A stretch of 64,000 nucleotides of DNA from Ctena decussata (taxonomy: Eukaryota; Mollusca; Bivalvia; Lucinida; Lucinidae), in assembly GCA_963989385.1 (NCBI GenBank), contig OZ022499.1, positions 74,546,703 through 74,610,702 on the forward strand. The letters are read 5' to 3'. A program made the translations under genes and the position numbers. The notes below the pieces were generated by a model, which saw nothing but the letters and a program-made list of their open reading frames with translations, had not been told where the DNA came from and ran no database searches. This document shows, in pieces, positions 1-11,604 of the stretch (position 1 is the stretch's first letter; the number at the start of each line of letters is the position of its first letter).

Positions 1-1010
1 AGAAGATTTCAAACCATAGCTTAGGTAAATTGAACGGAGGATTGCGGAAGATTTGAAATCATAGCTTAGGTAAACTGAACGGAAGATTGCGGAAGATTTG
101 AGGCCATAGTTTAGGTAGATACAGATACAGATACAAATTTTATTTAAAGTCGGATGTGTTTACATAACGGGTAAATTGAACGGAGGATTGCGGAAGATCT
201 CAAATCATGCCTTAGATAAATTGAACGGAGGATTGCGGAAGATTTCAAACCATAGTTTTGGAAAATTGAACGGAGGATTTCGTAAGATCTCAAATCATAC
301 CTTAGGTAAATTGAACGGAGGATTGCGGAAGATTTGAAATCATAGTTCAGGTAAATTGACCGGAGGATTGCGGAAAATTTGAAATCATAGCTTAGGTAAA
401 CTGAACGGAGGATTGCGGAAGATCTCAAATCATACCTTAGGTAAATTGAGCGGAAGATTTCAAACCATAGTTTAGGTAAATTGAACGGAGGATTGCGGAA
501 GATTTGAAATCATAGCTTAGGTAAAACGAACGGAAGATTGCGGAAGATTTAAGACCATAGTTTAGGTAAATTGAACGGAAGATTGCGGAAGATCTCAAAT
601 CATACCTTAGGTAAATTGAACGGAGGATCGCGGAAGATTTCAAACCATAGTTTTGGTAAATTGAACGGAGGATTGCGTAAGATTTGAAATCATAGCTTAG
701 GTAAACTGAACGGAAGATTGCGGAAGATTTAAGACCATAGTTTTGGTAAATTGAACGGAGGATTTCGGAAGATTTCCAATCATAGCTTAGGTAAACTGAA
801 CGGAAGATTGCGGAAGATCTCATGAAAGATGTTTGGTAAGGTTAACTGAGTGGGAGATGCAGCAGATTTCAAACCATAGCTTAGGTAGAGCTAACAGAAG
901 ACTGCAGAAGATTTCAAACCATAGTAAAGGTAAATTGAATGCAGGATTCCAGAATCTTTCAAACCACAGCTTAGGCAAGCTGAATTGAAGATTTAAATTG
1001 ATAACCTAGG
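1..1010 (-). repeat. 45-bp minisatellite array, left arm
   Basis: About 20 head-to-tail copies of a 45-bp unit containing TTGAACGGAGGATTGCGGAAG followed by an AAATCATAGCTTAGGTAAA-like stretch. Copies are regular to about 835 and decay toward 1010. The array runs off the left edge of the window. Because 45 is divisible by three, the minus strand stays open and reads as a 15-residue repeat. This openness follows from the period and is not evidence of a gene. The same unit returns inverted at 3050-3895. Confidence 0.95.
118..170 (-). mobile_element. Very short retroposon 3' end inside the minisatellite
   Basis: The 45-bp periodicity is broken by about 53 foreign bases starting with three GATACA-type repeats followed by AAATTTTATTTAAAGTCGG. 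Read on the minus strand it is an AT-rich end closing in a (TGTATC)n tail, as expected for a severely 5'-truncated LINE or SINE insertion. A GTA flanks both sides. The host family is not identified. Confidence 0.5.
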
Positions 1011-1283
1011 TCATTCTCACTTAAAATTGCGAAAGATTTCACACAGGATGCTTGTCCAGGTAAATTGAGCAAAGAAGTTTCAAATGGAACATTGTGACTT
1101 TATCTGAAGACAGCTGAGGATTTCATTGCAAACCTTGATCAGAGGGGTCTTGAAAAGTCTTATCAAGGTATACATTTTCACCCATATGCGACTATCCTAA
1201 TACAGAGTCATTTTTGGTATGTTTGGTGATCCTACATCCAGTATTTTAAAGCTGTGGCATCTCGTCAAAAACATGGCAACCAT

Positions 1284-2948
1284 TGGTGAATCTTGGTTCC
1301 TTCTGGTGCACTGACCCTGTAGGGGGTTTGGTCTGAGCGGCCTTCAGCCATGATGCTTGCCTAGTGTCCGGTTTTGTCAGTAAGGAGGTGATTCGATCAT
1401 GCTTGATAGTAAGCAGCGCTACAGTTGAAAAGAACTAGAGTAGGGGCCGCCGCCAAGATGGTTCAGTAATGAACAGCACCGCCAAGATAGCCTTGACACA
1501 GGGGCCTTTGGCAGTGTAATCCTGAGCCCTTAGGGCCCTTGCATATAAGGAATTCAGTATACCATGTCATAGTATGTAGCATGACAGAACTACAGGTAAG
1601 GTGACAAATTGTCAAAACACACCAACCACAGATGAGTCTTGGCTCAAGCTGGTGCACTAACCCTGTAGAGAGCTTGTCCGAGGGGCCTTTGCCCGTGATG
1701 GTCGCCTAGTGTCCAGTTTCATCAGTAAAGAGCTGATCTGATCATGCTTGCTGACAGCAAGCAGTGCTACAGTTGAAAAGAATCTGAGTAGGGGCCACTG
1801 CCAAGATGGTTCAGTAATGAACAGCACCACCAAGATAGCCTTGACACAGGGGCCTTCGGCCATGCAATCCCGGGCCCTTCAGATCCTTGCAAAAGGGACT
1901 TAGGATACCATGTCATAGTATGTAGCATGAGAAAATTAAGGTGACAAATTGTCAGAGACATGTACACCAACCATAGATGAGTCTTGGTTCCATCTGGTGC
2001 ACAGACCCTGTAGAAAGCTTGGTCCGAGCGGCCTTCGGCCGTGATGCTTGCCTAGTGTCCGGTTTCAAAAGTAAAGAGCTGATTCGATCATGCTTGATAG
2101 TAAGCAGTGCTACAATTGAAAAGAATCCGAGTAGGGGCAACCGCCAAGATGGTTCAGTAATGAACAGCACCGCCAAGATAGCATTGACCCAGGGGCATTC
2201 GGCCCTGCGATCCCGGGCCCTGCGGGCCCTTGCTGAAGGAACTAAAGATACCATGTCATAGTATGTTGTATGACAGAACTACATGTAAGGTGACAAATTG
2301 TCAAAAACACACCAACCATAGATGAGACTTGCTCCATCTGGTGCACTGACCCTGAAGGAAGCTTGGTCAGAGAGGCCTCTGCCTTGATGCCTGCCTAGTG
2401 TCCAGTTTCATCACTAAAGAGCTGAATCAATCATGCTTGATAGTAAGCAGTGCTACAATTGAAAATAATTTAATTAGGGGCCACCGCCAAGATGGTTCAG
2501 TAATTAACAGCACTGCCAAGATAGCCTTGACGCAGGGGCCTTCAGCCCTGCGATCCAGGGACATTCTGACCCTTGCATAAGGAACTAAGGATACCATGTC
2601 ATAGTATGCAGCTTGACAGGCCTACATTAAAGGTGACAAACTGTCAAAAACACACCAACCATAGGTGAGTCTTGGCTTCATCTGGTGCGCTGACCCTGTA
2701 GGCAGCTTGATCCGGGTGGCCTTTGCCACGATGGTTGCCTAGTGTCTGGTTTCATCAGTAAAGAGCTGATAAGATCATGCTTGATAGTTAGCAGTGCTAC
2801 AATTGAAAAGAATCCAAGTAGGGGCCACCCCCAAGATGGTTCAATAATGAATAGCACTGCCAAGATAGCCTTGACCCTGGAGCCTGCAGCTATGAGATCC
2901 CGAGCCCTTGTGTATGGAGCTTAGGATACCATGTCATAGTATGTAGCG
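1284..2948. repeat. 345-bp tandem array, five units
   Basis: Five units begin near 1284, 1631, 1976, 2321 and 2664, giving a period of 343-347 bp. Each unit runs from GATGAGTCTTGG-like sequence through TGGTGCACTGACCCTGTAG, CCGCCAAGATGGTTCAGTAATGAACAGCAC and GATACCATGTCATAGTATGTAGC (quoted in short pieces, with gaps between them). The array is GC-richer than its flanks. Small reading frames occur on both strands at the same place in every unit and are by-products of the periodicity. No function is recognised. Confidence 0.95.
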
Positions 2949-3049
2949 ATTGCTATACATCTGTATTTGACATTATGTCAGAGCCAAAAAGTCTAATAAT
3001 TGCCTGACTGAAAAGTCCACTGCTTTTACATCAATTGACCCTGTGTTTT

Positions 3050-3895
3050 AAATCTTCCGCAATCTTCCGTTCAGTTTACCCTGACTAAAGCAGAAGTCTT
3101 CCCCAATCTTCCACTAGTTTTACCCAAACTATATGCTTTGAATCTTCAGCTGCTTTTACCGAAACTGTCTCTTGTCTTTTAAATCGCAATCTTCCGTTCA
3201 ATTTACCCAGACTATAACAGAAATCTTCCGCAATCCTCCGTTCAATTTACCTAAACCATGGTCTTAACTCTTCCGCAATCTTCCATACAGTTTACCTAAG
3301 CTATGATTTCAAATCTTCCGCAATCCTCCGTTCAATTTACCTAAACTATGGTTTGAAATCTTCCGCAATCTTCCGTTCAATTTACCCGGACTTAGACAGA
3401 AATCTTCCGCATTCTTCCGTTAGATTTACCCAGACTATGACAGAAATCTTCCGCAATCTTCCGTTCGGTTTACCTAAGGTATGGCTTGAAATCTTCCGTT
3501 CAATTTACCCGGACTCAGAAGAAATCTTCCGCAATCTTCAGTTCGATTTACCCAGACTATGACAGAAATCTTAAACTGAATTCTGCAATCTTCCATTCAG
3601 TTTATCCAGACTGTGACAGAAATCTTCCGCAATCCTCCGTTTAATTTACCCGAACTCTGACAGAAATCTTCCGCAATCTTTTGTACAGCTTACCCAGACT
3701 GTGAAAGAAATCTTATACAAACTTCTGTAGGTTTACCTGAACTATGACTTTGCGTTTTTATATCTTCTGCTGCTGTTACAAAAACTGCCACAGTTTGTTA
3801 AATAAATCTTCCGCAATCTTCCGTTCAATTTATCCAGACTATGACAGAAATCTTCTGCAATCTTCCGTTCAGTTTACCCAGACTATTCTGCTTTT
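3050..3895 (+). repeat. 45-bp minisatellite array, inverted right arm
   Basis: The unit AAATCTTCCGCAATCCTCCG followed by TTCAATTTACC is the reverse complement of the 1-1010 unit and has the same 45-bp period, with more divergence and some shortened copies. With the left arm it forms an inverted pair around the 345-bp array. The interval 2949-3049 is spacer without a recognisable feature. Confidence 0.92.
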
Positions 3896-4099
3896 TCGTG
3901 ATGTCTTACATGAAGGATGAACCTCCCTGAAGCGATGGCAGGGAGCAGCAATGATACCGTGAAACTGTCTCACAACAGTTGGTCCGCACAAAGTCTGCTG
4001 TACGTGTAGGTGCGACAACTGGTTGTTTGGATTAACTCTTCTTAACTATCATGTTCCACTTTTCTCCTCCGTCTCTGTGAAACGGTCCGAAATCGGCCG

Positions 4100-4262
4100 A
4101 AACACTGCCTCATAGGACTGCTCAACTCCAGCCTGCCTTCCATGGGAAAGTAAGCTGGATGCATATGCGGGCCCCTTCCGACATTTACTGTAGACTGACA
4201 AGTGCCTGCTGTGAATCGATAAGACAGTGGAGGCCCTGCTGCAGGCATCCCTTTTTTGTTTC
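4100..4262 (-). repeat. Inverted duplication, copy 1
   Basis: Read on the minus strand, this stretch (GGATGCCTGCAGCAGGGCCT, then CACAGCAGGCACTTGTCAGT, then GCATCCAGCTTACTTTCCCA) matches 4890-5115 read on the plus strand. Copy 2 holds about 60 extra bases in the middle. Both copies could translate into similar short peptides (HLSVYS-like core), but both are broken by stops. They may be decayed exon or transposon copies. 3896-4099 holds no recognisable feature. Confidence 0.65.
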
Positions 4263-4889
4263 TGTCCAGACAACTCCGACCCGCACCTACGGCAAGCACA
4301 AAAGGAACCTTGCCCTACTACTATTATAATCCGTAGGACGCATTGGCACTGGATGCTACACGCAGCACCATCGCACCACCGACCACCCCCGACTATATAT
4401 GGAAAGATTTAGGGAAGTACATCTAACAAACACAATATTTCGGTAGCACTGGATCCGCTCGGAATGCTAAAATGCTTTAAAACTGATTGTAGATGGAGAG
4501 ACAACTTCACATTGCTTTCGCCTTTCGGCTTCTTCAGTGGTTTCAAACAATAAAAAATAGAATCAATAAGTACAAATATTTTCGTTTCGAGAAAAATATC
4601 TAAACAAAATAAAGATAAGCTCCGCAAAACAAAAATGAACAAAATATTCCCCTTATCGGGAACCATGCAGTTCAAATAATGAAAACAAAATGGCTGCCCA
4701 CGCTAATGTTATGCAATTGTGTTGCACATACACAATCGTAAACACAACGCTTCAACAATCAAAGTATAAAAACATGGATATGTACAAGAGTCAAGTTTAG
4801 CTGTGTTGCAGCTTGTGAAACCGTGAAACTGTATTGGGTTCGGTAGTCCCCAGACACAGCACAGTTTAACAATGTATGAGAATAGAAAC

Positions 4890-5115
4890 ACAAAAAAGGA
4901 ATGCCGCACCTGCTGCAAGCGCAGCAGGCCCTCCACTATCTTATCGGTTAGACAATGTTCACGGCACTTACGTCCACAGAACAAAAACAAAAATAGGAAC
5001 AAAAGAAGCGTCCCGTTACTACCGCAATCACAGCAAACACTTGTCAGTCTATAGTCAGTATTTGAAGGGCGCCGCATTTGTATCCAGTTAACTATCCCCT
5101 TGAAGGTTTGCTGGA
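4890..5115 (+). repeat. Inverted duplication, copy 2
   Basis: Plus-strand partner of 4100-4262, sharing CAGCAGGCCCTCCACTATCT, CACTTGTCAGTCTATAGTCA and TATCCAGTTAACTATCCCCT-like blocks. The interval 4263-4889 between the copies is AT-rich and holds nothing recognisable. Confidence 0.65.
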
Positions 5116-5150
5116 GTTGAAAACTCCTATGAGTCCTATATACATGCCCG

Positions 5151-5242
5151 GTAATGTCGTAAGAGGTAATCAAATGGTTATGCAAATGAAATCCTTACGG
5201 TAGCAGCCGGACATGAGCTAGGGTTCAAGTAAACAATGACAA
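5151..5242 (-). repeat. Left member of a 92-bp inverted repeat pair
   Basis: Its reverse complement aligns with 9036-9127 over about 92 bp at roughly 80% identity, sharing GGCTGCTACCGTAAGG and CTTACGACATTA exactly. The shared outer ends (TAATGTCGTAAG and CTTACGACATTA) point outward, so the pair could be the terminal inverted repeats of a roughly 4-kb element. It could also be two independent copies of a shorter repeat. Confidence 0.7.
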
Positions 5243-6433
5243 CAGCAAGGTTGGTGCTCTCGTTCCATCTGTTTATACAATTTTTGCAGCATCATTTTAA
5301 CAAAAGGAAAATGTCATTCCCCAAAGTATTCATTTCTGCACCAGAAACGACTGAAATGGACGTTAGAATGTAAACGGCCGACTTGTAATCTATATTCCCT
5401 TGGGTATGGTGTACCCGTGTAATCAGATTTCGTGGTTGCTAGAAGTATTTTGAACAACACACGCGTTAAAATGCTTTATGGCTGTCAATAATCATATGAA
5501 TCTGAAATATATTTCATGCAAAAGCAGCCAAAATTAACATCTTGGTATCGGCGATGAGCTTTTGGTAAACATTACCCCTAACGGCTTTGGTTGCCCCTAA
5601 CGGTACAATTACCCCTTAAAAGACCGACCACTGCGTTAGTAGTGTGATCCAATTTCAAGGATGTTTTTTTTTTTACTTTATAATAGAATATCTGAAATAG
5701 GAAATTTTACTTTTGTGGATCGTACCCTTGTTTAAACTCTGGTCAAACACAAAGTTGGTAAAGTCGGGCAGAAAAAAGTCGAAAAAAATGAGTTCCTGAA
5801 AACCGGTATTTTTCTTAATCTTGACGCATGACGTCTCGTCGCCCGGAGTGTAAATTCAATCCTGGGTTGAGCACAAGTCGTGCTTCCGAGCCCGGAGGTA
5901 CCTAAACATGAATGTGGTAAATAAGCATAGCCCAGAGTTTGAATGCCTAGAGAGCTGCCCTCCAGTGAAACTTTGGTGCAGTGGCTTTAAGAACTGTGAA
6001 GACATTAAAAGTTTGCTTCTTTGGAGCTAAAATAACAAAGGCATATAAAGACATGAAAAATGTTAGCTTCTTTGGAGTTAAAATAACAAAGACAAATTTA
6101 CATTTCTTTTTCAAAAGGAGCTGCACAAGTCGAAAAAGTGGCATTTTAACATGTTGTTGCCTGATCGCGGTTTCCTAATTCATCCCACAAGGGCAACATT
6201 GCAATAACAAACTGTTGCTTTTTAAATAGCTTTCCTCAAAATATCCGACTCCTCTTTCCGACAGATTGCAAATATGACATGAAATTCGCTACATATTCCA
6301 ACCCAAAAATTGCTTCATTCAATTCTGTCGCATTAGAGTTTTCATCCAAATCGTTTGTTGTACGATCTGGTCGAGTTCCTGCAAATACTGTATTTCATAT
6401 TACGAAGGGCTTTTGCGGCCCTTCGACACATTT
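5243..6433. other. AT-rich non-coding stretch
   Basis: No gene is recognised. A 51-bp tandem duplication lies at 6011-6091, where GCTTCTTTGGAG(C/T)TAAAATAACAAAG occurs twice. Motifs of the type TTACCCCTAACGG recur at 5570-5615. Short reading frames here show no family resemblance. Confidence 0.6.
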
Positions 6434-6577
6434 AAGGTCATATCGAGCGCGGACACTTATCCTGACCAATCTGTTCCTGGACAAGCCTCCCGGAGGCAGT
6501 TTACCAGTTCTTAGTGCAAATTCTTTCGCCATTTACTGACACCTGCTCTATTTGAATCAGTGGAAGAGGAAAAATGG
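6434..6577 (-). mobile_element. Decayed SINE body (no tRNA head)
   Basis: The string AAGGTCATATCGAGCGCGGA, then TCCTGGACAAGCCTCC, then TTTCGCCATTTACTGACA, then GAATCAGTGGAAGAG follows the same order as the body of the intact SINEs at 54371-54641 and 57206-57478. It is an older copy without the tRNA-like region. Confidence 0.65.
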
Positions 6578-7407
6578 CCGAAAAAAGTCATACCCAATCA
6601 TCTTCAAGAAAGAATGTGCCGGACGTGGGAGTCGATCTCGGAGTCGCTTGCATCCCAAGCGGCCTTCCCTCGCTACCGGGCGAGCTACCGTGCCAGATTT
6701 TTAACATGTTAAGAGTGAACACAGCTACCAGAGGACCAGTGGTCCTGTAAACGCTCATCTGACTTCTGGTCCTGACATGTATAATTAAAAAAATGCTTTG
6801 AAGACTGATTCCATATATATATACATTGTTACCATATATCGGCGTGGCGGCCATCTTTGGCCATATATATAGCCCAGGACAGGGGCAGACAATCCATTTT
6901 GTCACTGATGAAGTTAAAAAGGTCGATCAATCGCGGGGATGGATGGATGTAGTTACAGTGATGTGTCCTGAATGGCTCTTTTTAGGCATGGAAATGCAGC
7001 TATCGGTATACCGTTTCATCCTCAGACGCATGATGACTTCTGCAATGATTTCAAACCACGCAGTATGATTATCCAAATTTCCTTTTTGAAGAAAGGAAAA
7101 GAATCAGTCTCAAAAACACTTTACTTCAGACTGAAGACTTTTAACATGGCGTGGGTTTGATTGTCAGTCATATTGATAAAATGCTCACGCCTTTTGTTCC
7201 TCGATTTTCTTTCCTTGACGGGGCGGTGCTTATTTCTGGCCTTACCTTCGACGAGTATATTTTCTAAAAAAAGACATAATGCGATTTTATGCTCGCTATC
7301 GCAGAACAATGCTCACCTTTACAAAAGGCATGCATGAAATCATCGGAGATCCCACACCAATTTTCTTTTTCTTCCTTCAACCCAGCATACATACATCGTC
7401 TAAACAA

Positions 7408-7516
7408 AGTTGTAACGACGTCAATGCAACATTATGATGTCTGAACAACCTTGCAAAGACGTCGATAAAAGCGCCATAATGTTGCATCGACGTTCTTCGG
7501 GCGTTGTTTCGACGTA
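7408..7516. repeat. Foldback (palindromic) element
   Basis: The arm ACGTCAATGCAACATTATG near 7419 pairs with CATAATGTTGCATCGACGT near 7475, with GACGTC-type motifs further out. This suggests a small foldback MITE. 6578-7407 and 7517-9035 show no gene. A T-rich run lies at about 8685-8707. Confidence 0.7.
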
Positions 7517-9035
7517 TAGTAAACGCGGGGAGGGGTCGCAAAACTTTCTTTACCATTAGTTAAGAAACTGCCTCATCCAATTTGGAATAAACTTTTCTGT
7601 TATAAGAAAGAAGGTTGTCCACAAATATGGCACTTAAATCTGGAAATATGGTAGGATTTTTAAAATATTCCATTGGGACAAGACGCCGTTTAGATGAGGC
7701 AACACGCCCAAGGCTATTTCTTATCTTGTTTATGTATCCAATGTTAATTTTTAGACACCAATGATTCCTTTGCCCGAAAAGACTATTCCAGTTAGGTCAA
7801 ATTATGAAAACATTTCCTCAAGGTGGGCGTTTCGCTCTCTACTATTGTACACCTTTCATCATGTTACGCGAATTCTCCAGCTTCAGAGACCGAAGCTTTG
7901 ATATTTAGTACCGGGCACTATCACCTTGGGCTGTATGTCCACAATTAGCTGCACTTTTTGCAAAAGAACATCGATACATGATTTGCCAAAGTAGTCAAGC
8001 GTAAGTTGTTTGCCACATATTGGCATTAATTGCTAGTCTATAAATAGATTTTTAACAAATGCACATTATAAGATTTCGCGACAGAGTAAACAGACTTTAT
8101 CTTGCAAACAAACTGTCGCAAAGTTTTAAGTTCACTCAGCAAGATGAACTGCAAGAAAATATTTAGTCATACCGATTTACATAAAACTGCACAAAATGTT
8201 TAAATTCAAAAAGCTATAAAAAATGCGCTTCTTCGAAGAGTCTGTTGGTAAGGAGTCTATACTCTGACATAGGTTTTAATTTTCTTCCTAAACCATATGC
8301 ATATTGATATAAAAGACTCAGGCGTTTGACCCCGCATGGACGTTTTGCCCCACCTTAACCTACTTTGCTTGTTTGAACTGTCTCATTATTTGTGATGACC
8401 GATAGCGTTTACTAGGCATTTTTAATCTCACAAATATAAATAACAACTCACGCGCATGCTACTTTACTGATTTTCCATGTCAAGTCGACTGCCCGGTTTT
8501 GACATTGAACGGCAAGCATCTAACAGCTCCGCCCAGTCTTCAAATGGTAACTTTAGAATACCAACACCTTTCCAACAGCCACTCTAAGATTATTCATTGT
8601 TCAGCGGATGCTCGGCGTAAATACCAAGGTGACACGTAATGTTTAACTGGCCCGTAAGGGGGAGTCAATGTCGTAAGTCAATATTTTTTTTTTCTTTTTT
8701 TTTTTTCTATATCAACATTTTTATACAAAATTTAAATGACACACTATTTCGGCCTGAAATTGTATCAAAAGGTTCGAGTAAAGCATGTTTATCTAACAAA
8801 ACTTATCGATAAGGCTCTGAAAACATTTTCAATCCAAGGTCAAAACGGAAAAAACCAACAACCCCCTCATCCAGGAGAATTTGATTTTAAAGCAAATCAC
8901 TTGGTTTTCCACTTCCTCGATGTCTTCCTATTGCGCAGAAATAAAAACATATTGGGAATCACATAGCTCGAAGTCAGATTATTCACATGCAAACATTGAA
9001 ATGAATGTAAAAAATACTAAAAGTCACCTGTTTAT

Positions 9036-9127
9036 GCTTTGTTTACTTGTATCGCAGCTCATGCCCGGCTGCTACCGTAAGGCGTCCATTTCCATAACTG
9101 TTGATTGCCCCTTACGACATTATCAGG
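9036..9127 (+). repeat. Right member of the 92-bp inverted repeat pair
   Basis: Inverted partner of 5151-5242. A (TA)n run follows directly at 9132-9149. No transposase-like frame was recognised between the two members. Confidence 0.7.
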
Positions 9128-9322
9128 AGTGATATATATATATATATATCATTGAGGGTATACGCATACATTTTAAATGTCACGTGCAACCACAAAACTA
9201 CACACATATCATATATGTATTGTTTCTGTCCGAGTTCCGTTCAACTGTGTATGCTTGCGTTCTTCTATTTTACAGGTGGAACAAGATAAGTCCTCTAGTG
9301 CAGGTTACAATTTACGAGGTAA

Positions 9323-9433
9323 CTTCCCTAATGTACTTAAGTAGTGGGACACCTAAAACCATTAATTTTCCATTTGAAACTAATGAAAAATTAATGGTTT
9401 TAAGTGTCCCAATACTTATGCACATTAGGGTAC
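9323..9433. mobile_element. 111-bp foldback MITE
   Basis: The left arm (CCCTAATGTACTTAAGTAG, then GGGACACCTAAAACCATTAA) pairs with the right arm (TTAATGGTTTTAAGTGTCCC, then ATACTTATGCACATTAGGG) around a loop of about 15 bases. The arms are about 45 bp and near 90% complementary, which fits a short foldback transposon or an expressed hairpin. Confidence 0.85.
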
Positions 9434-9463
9434 TATAACGGTAGTCATATTAAGGTGAATGGG

Positions 9464-10723
9464 TAACCAGTGCTCCAGATAAGAAGGGGTAACATGGATA
9501 ACTTTCCACGCCACTGTTTAAAAATCGATAATCGATATTTGCAAATCGAGCAGGTAATGAAATACACTACGAGATATGGGCAATTCATCTTTTCCTTCTT
9601 ATTTTAATTTTCCTTATATTCAAATCCATTTTTCCGTGTTCATTTCGAAAACCGCATTAATTTGCGAACAGCCTGATATAATTTTTGAAAGGATTCCGTA
9701 AGAAATACCGCGGTCATTTTTTAGTTTAAGTTGACTACCCTCAAAATGAATAGAATATATAGTAAATCATGACTTTTTTACTGCGTTGATCAAAGTTTTT
9801 ACCCGCATATGTCTCTTTTTTCATAAAATGATAATTTTCCGTGTTCATTCCGAAAATTACAATTATTCAGCATTTCACATATACAATTTTTATGGAAATA
9901 GGAAGTAAAACAGTGCGGTCATTTTTACATTTTCGATCAGCACCCTTATTGTCTATGCTGGTCGCAAATATCCAAGAGAATTCACACATTACTGCAGGTG
10001 GCGTAGAAAGTTGCGGACGCAGTGATAACTTAGGTATAATTTTCAATCTCTCCAAAAAACGTATGTTGTTACCCATCACTAGAACCGTCTCGTCGAGTCG
10101 GCGTCCCCAACAATTCTCCTCACCTCGACATAGTCACGCACGGTACTGAAAAATTCAGTTTTTGGATGTAGGGTAGTATTAAGTTTGTAAAAAATGACCG
10201 CACTAATATTTCTTTGATTTTCCTACAAAATATATCAAAAGATTTGTAAGACAGTGTAAAATACTAGGACAACACAACATTTTTGACTTCAGATCCGTGC
10301 TTTAAGAAAAACGAAGAAAACTGAGTAACTTTTTGCTCATTTTCTTTATTTTCCATATATACTATTAGGAAATGATGGCCATGTTAATCAGAGCAAAATG
10401 GACCGCAATAAATGTAGAAATAAAAGTTTGAAAAAAATATCTAATAGTATGTGCAGCTAAAAAAGTGCCACTATATTGACCTAACACAACATTTTTCATT
10501 TTTTATTCAAGGAAGACAAAAAAGAGAAAAATTGTCAACGTCCTATATAATTTAATGCTATTTCAAGCTCACGCGATATCGTCGTTTATAGGTAGATTAT
10601 ACGGGTCTGAGGAAAAAAGTTGCCCATGTTCTAATGAGGGGGCAACACCTGTTTTTGTTGAGAAATAAGAAAATTATCTTTGAATTATCCTTAATACCCC
10701 CTCTTATCTGTAGCTCTGGATAA
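9464..10723. mobile_element. 1.26-kb element with 38-bp terminal inverted repeats
   Basis: The left end (TAACCAGTGCTCCAGATAAG, then AAGGGGTAACATGGATAA) at 9464-9501 and the reverse complement of 10685-10723 (TTATCCAGAGCTACAGATAA, then GAGGGGGTATTAAGGATAA) match at about 80%. The interior is AT-rich. It has a loose tandem repetition (TTTTCCGTGTTCATTTCGAAA at about 9631 and again at about 9837, each followed by a GCGGTCATTTTT stretch). No transposase is recognised, so it is probably non-autonomous. Confidence 0.65.
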
Positions 10724-10989
10724 CTTCGCTATTTTTATTCAGTCTCTTTTTTTTCAAAGCAGGTTAACTCTAGAAAGAATGAATTTACAGTAAAATAGGT
10801 ATCATGAGGACGAATCTTTCCGATTATCAAGAACTAACGCGTCACGTAGGCGGTATACGCATGCGCAGAAACAATGTGAAAAAGGTCTGTTGTCTCGGAT
10901 GATGGCTAAAACCAAAGATTGCACAAGTCACCTCAGTTTTGTAAAAAGAATACACCAATTTGGAAAAGGTAACAATAAAACGTTTAGAT

Positions 10990-11463
10990 AAAAGATGAAA
11001 CTGATGCGCTCCCATGTCTGTGAATCGTGGACCTTGTCAGCGGAGGTAGAGAAAAGAATGCAGACGTTTGAGATGAGATGCTACCGAAGGTTGCTGCACA
11101 TTTCGTACAGTAGTTACGCGTAACCAGTTAGGATATTCGCATAAAGGTCCAAGTAGCCATTGGAGACTATGGCGAACTCCTAACCATAGTCAGAATCAGG
11201 AATCTGAGGTGGTGTTGCCACATCTCAATGTCTTCTGGCTTAGCAAAGACGATTCTACAGGGATATAGAGAAGTAAAGACGGGAGGACAATATTAAAGAA
11301 TGGACAGGAATGGACTTTGGTAGCTCAGGTAGGACAGCTGAGGCGGTAAGGCAATATTGATGAGTGGATAGGAATAGACTTTGTTAGCTCAACTAGAACT
11401 GTTACAACTGAAGACAGGACTATGTGGAAAGGGATTGTTGTAAAGTCATATTTGGTGTCCCAT
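10990..11463 (+). mobile_element. Decayed LINE fragment
   Basis: Sequence homologous to the 3' part of the LINE at 11676-12942: GAATCGTGGACCTTG, then GAGATGAGATGCTACCGAAG, then AAGAATGGACAGGAATGGAC, then GGAAAGGGATTGTT, in the same order. Frameshifts and stops are numerous, and the segment coding the NIKEWTGLDF-like stretch is partly duplicated (about 11289 and 11352). Confidence 0.85.
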
Positions 11464-11604
11464 TTACTTTGCAAAGTTATGGAAAAGACTAAACTAGACG
11501 AGTCAGGAGGCCTCTGGTATAGACTGTTTGCTATATATAAATTGCATCTTTAATGTCTATATAATACAATATAACTAATATGCAATTTTCTTGAAAAATT
11601 TATT

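Noticed and set aside
144..823. Minus-strand frames encoding a 15-residue repeat protein
   Set aside because: The 45-bp period keeps one frame open automatically. There is no start or stop context, no signal peptide and no conserved reading beyond the repeat.
1463..2924. Several 60-100-residue frames on both strands
   Set aside because: They recur at the same place in each 345-bp unit and are broken differently in each, as expected of non-coding tandem repeats.
4709..5185. 158-residue minus-strand frame
   Set aside because: It lies opposite the inverted duplication, has no recognisable domain and a low-complexity stretch (LFLFLFLF); no splice signals support it.
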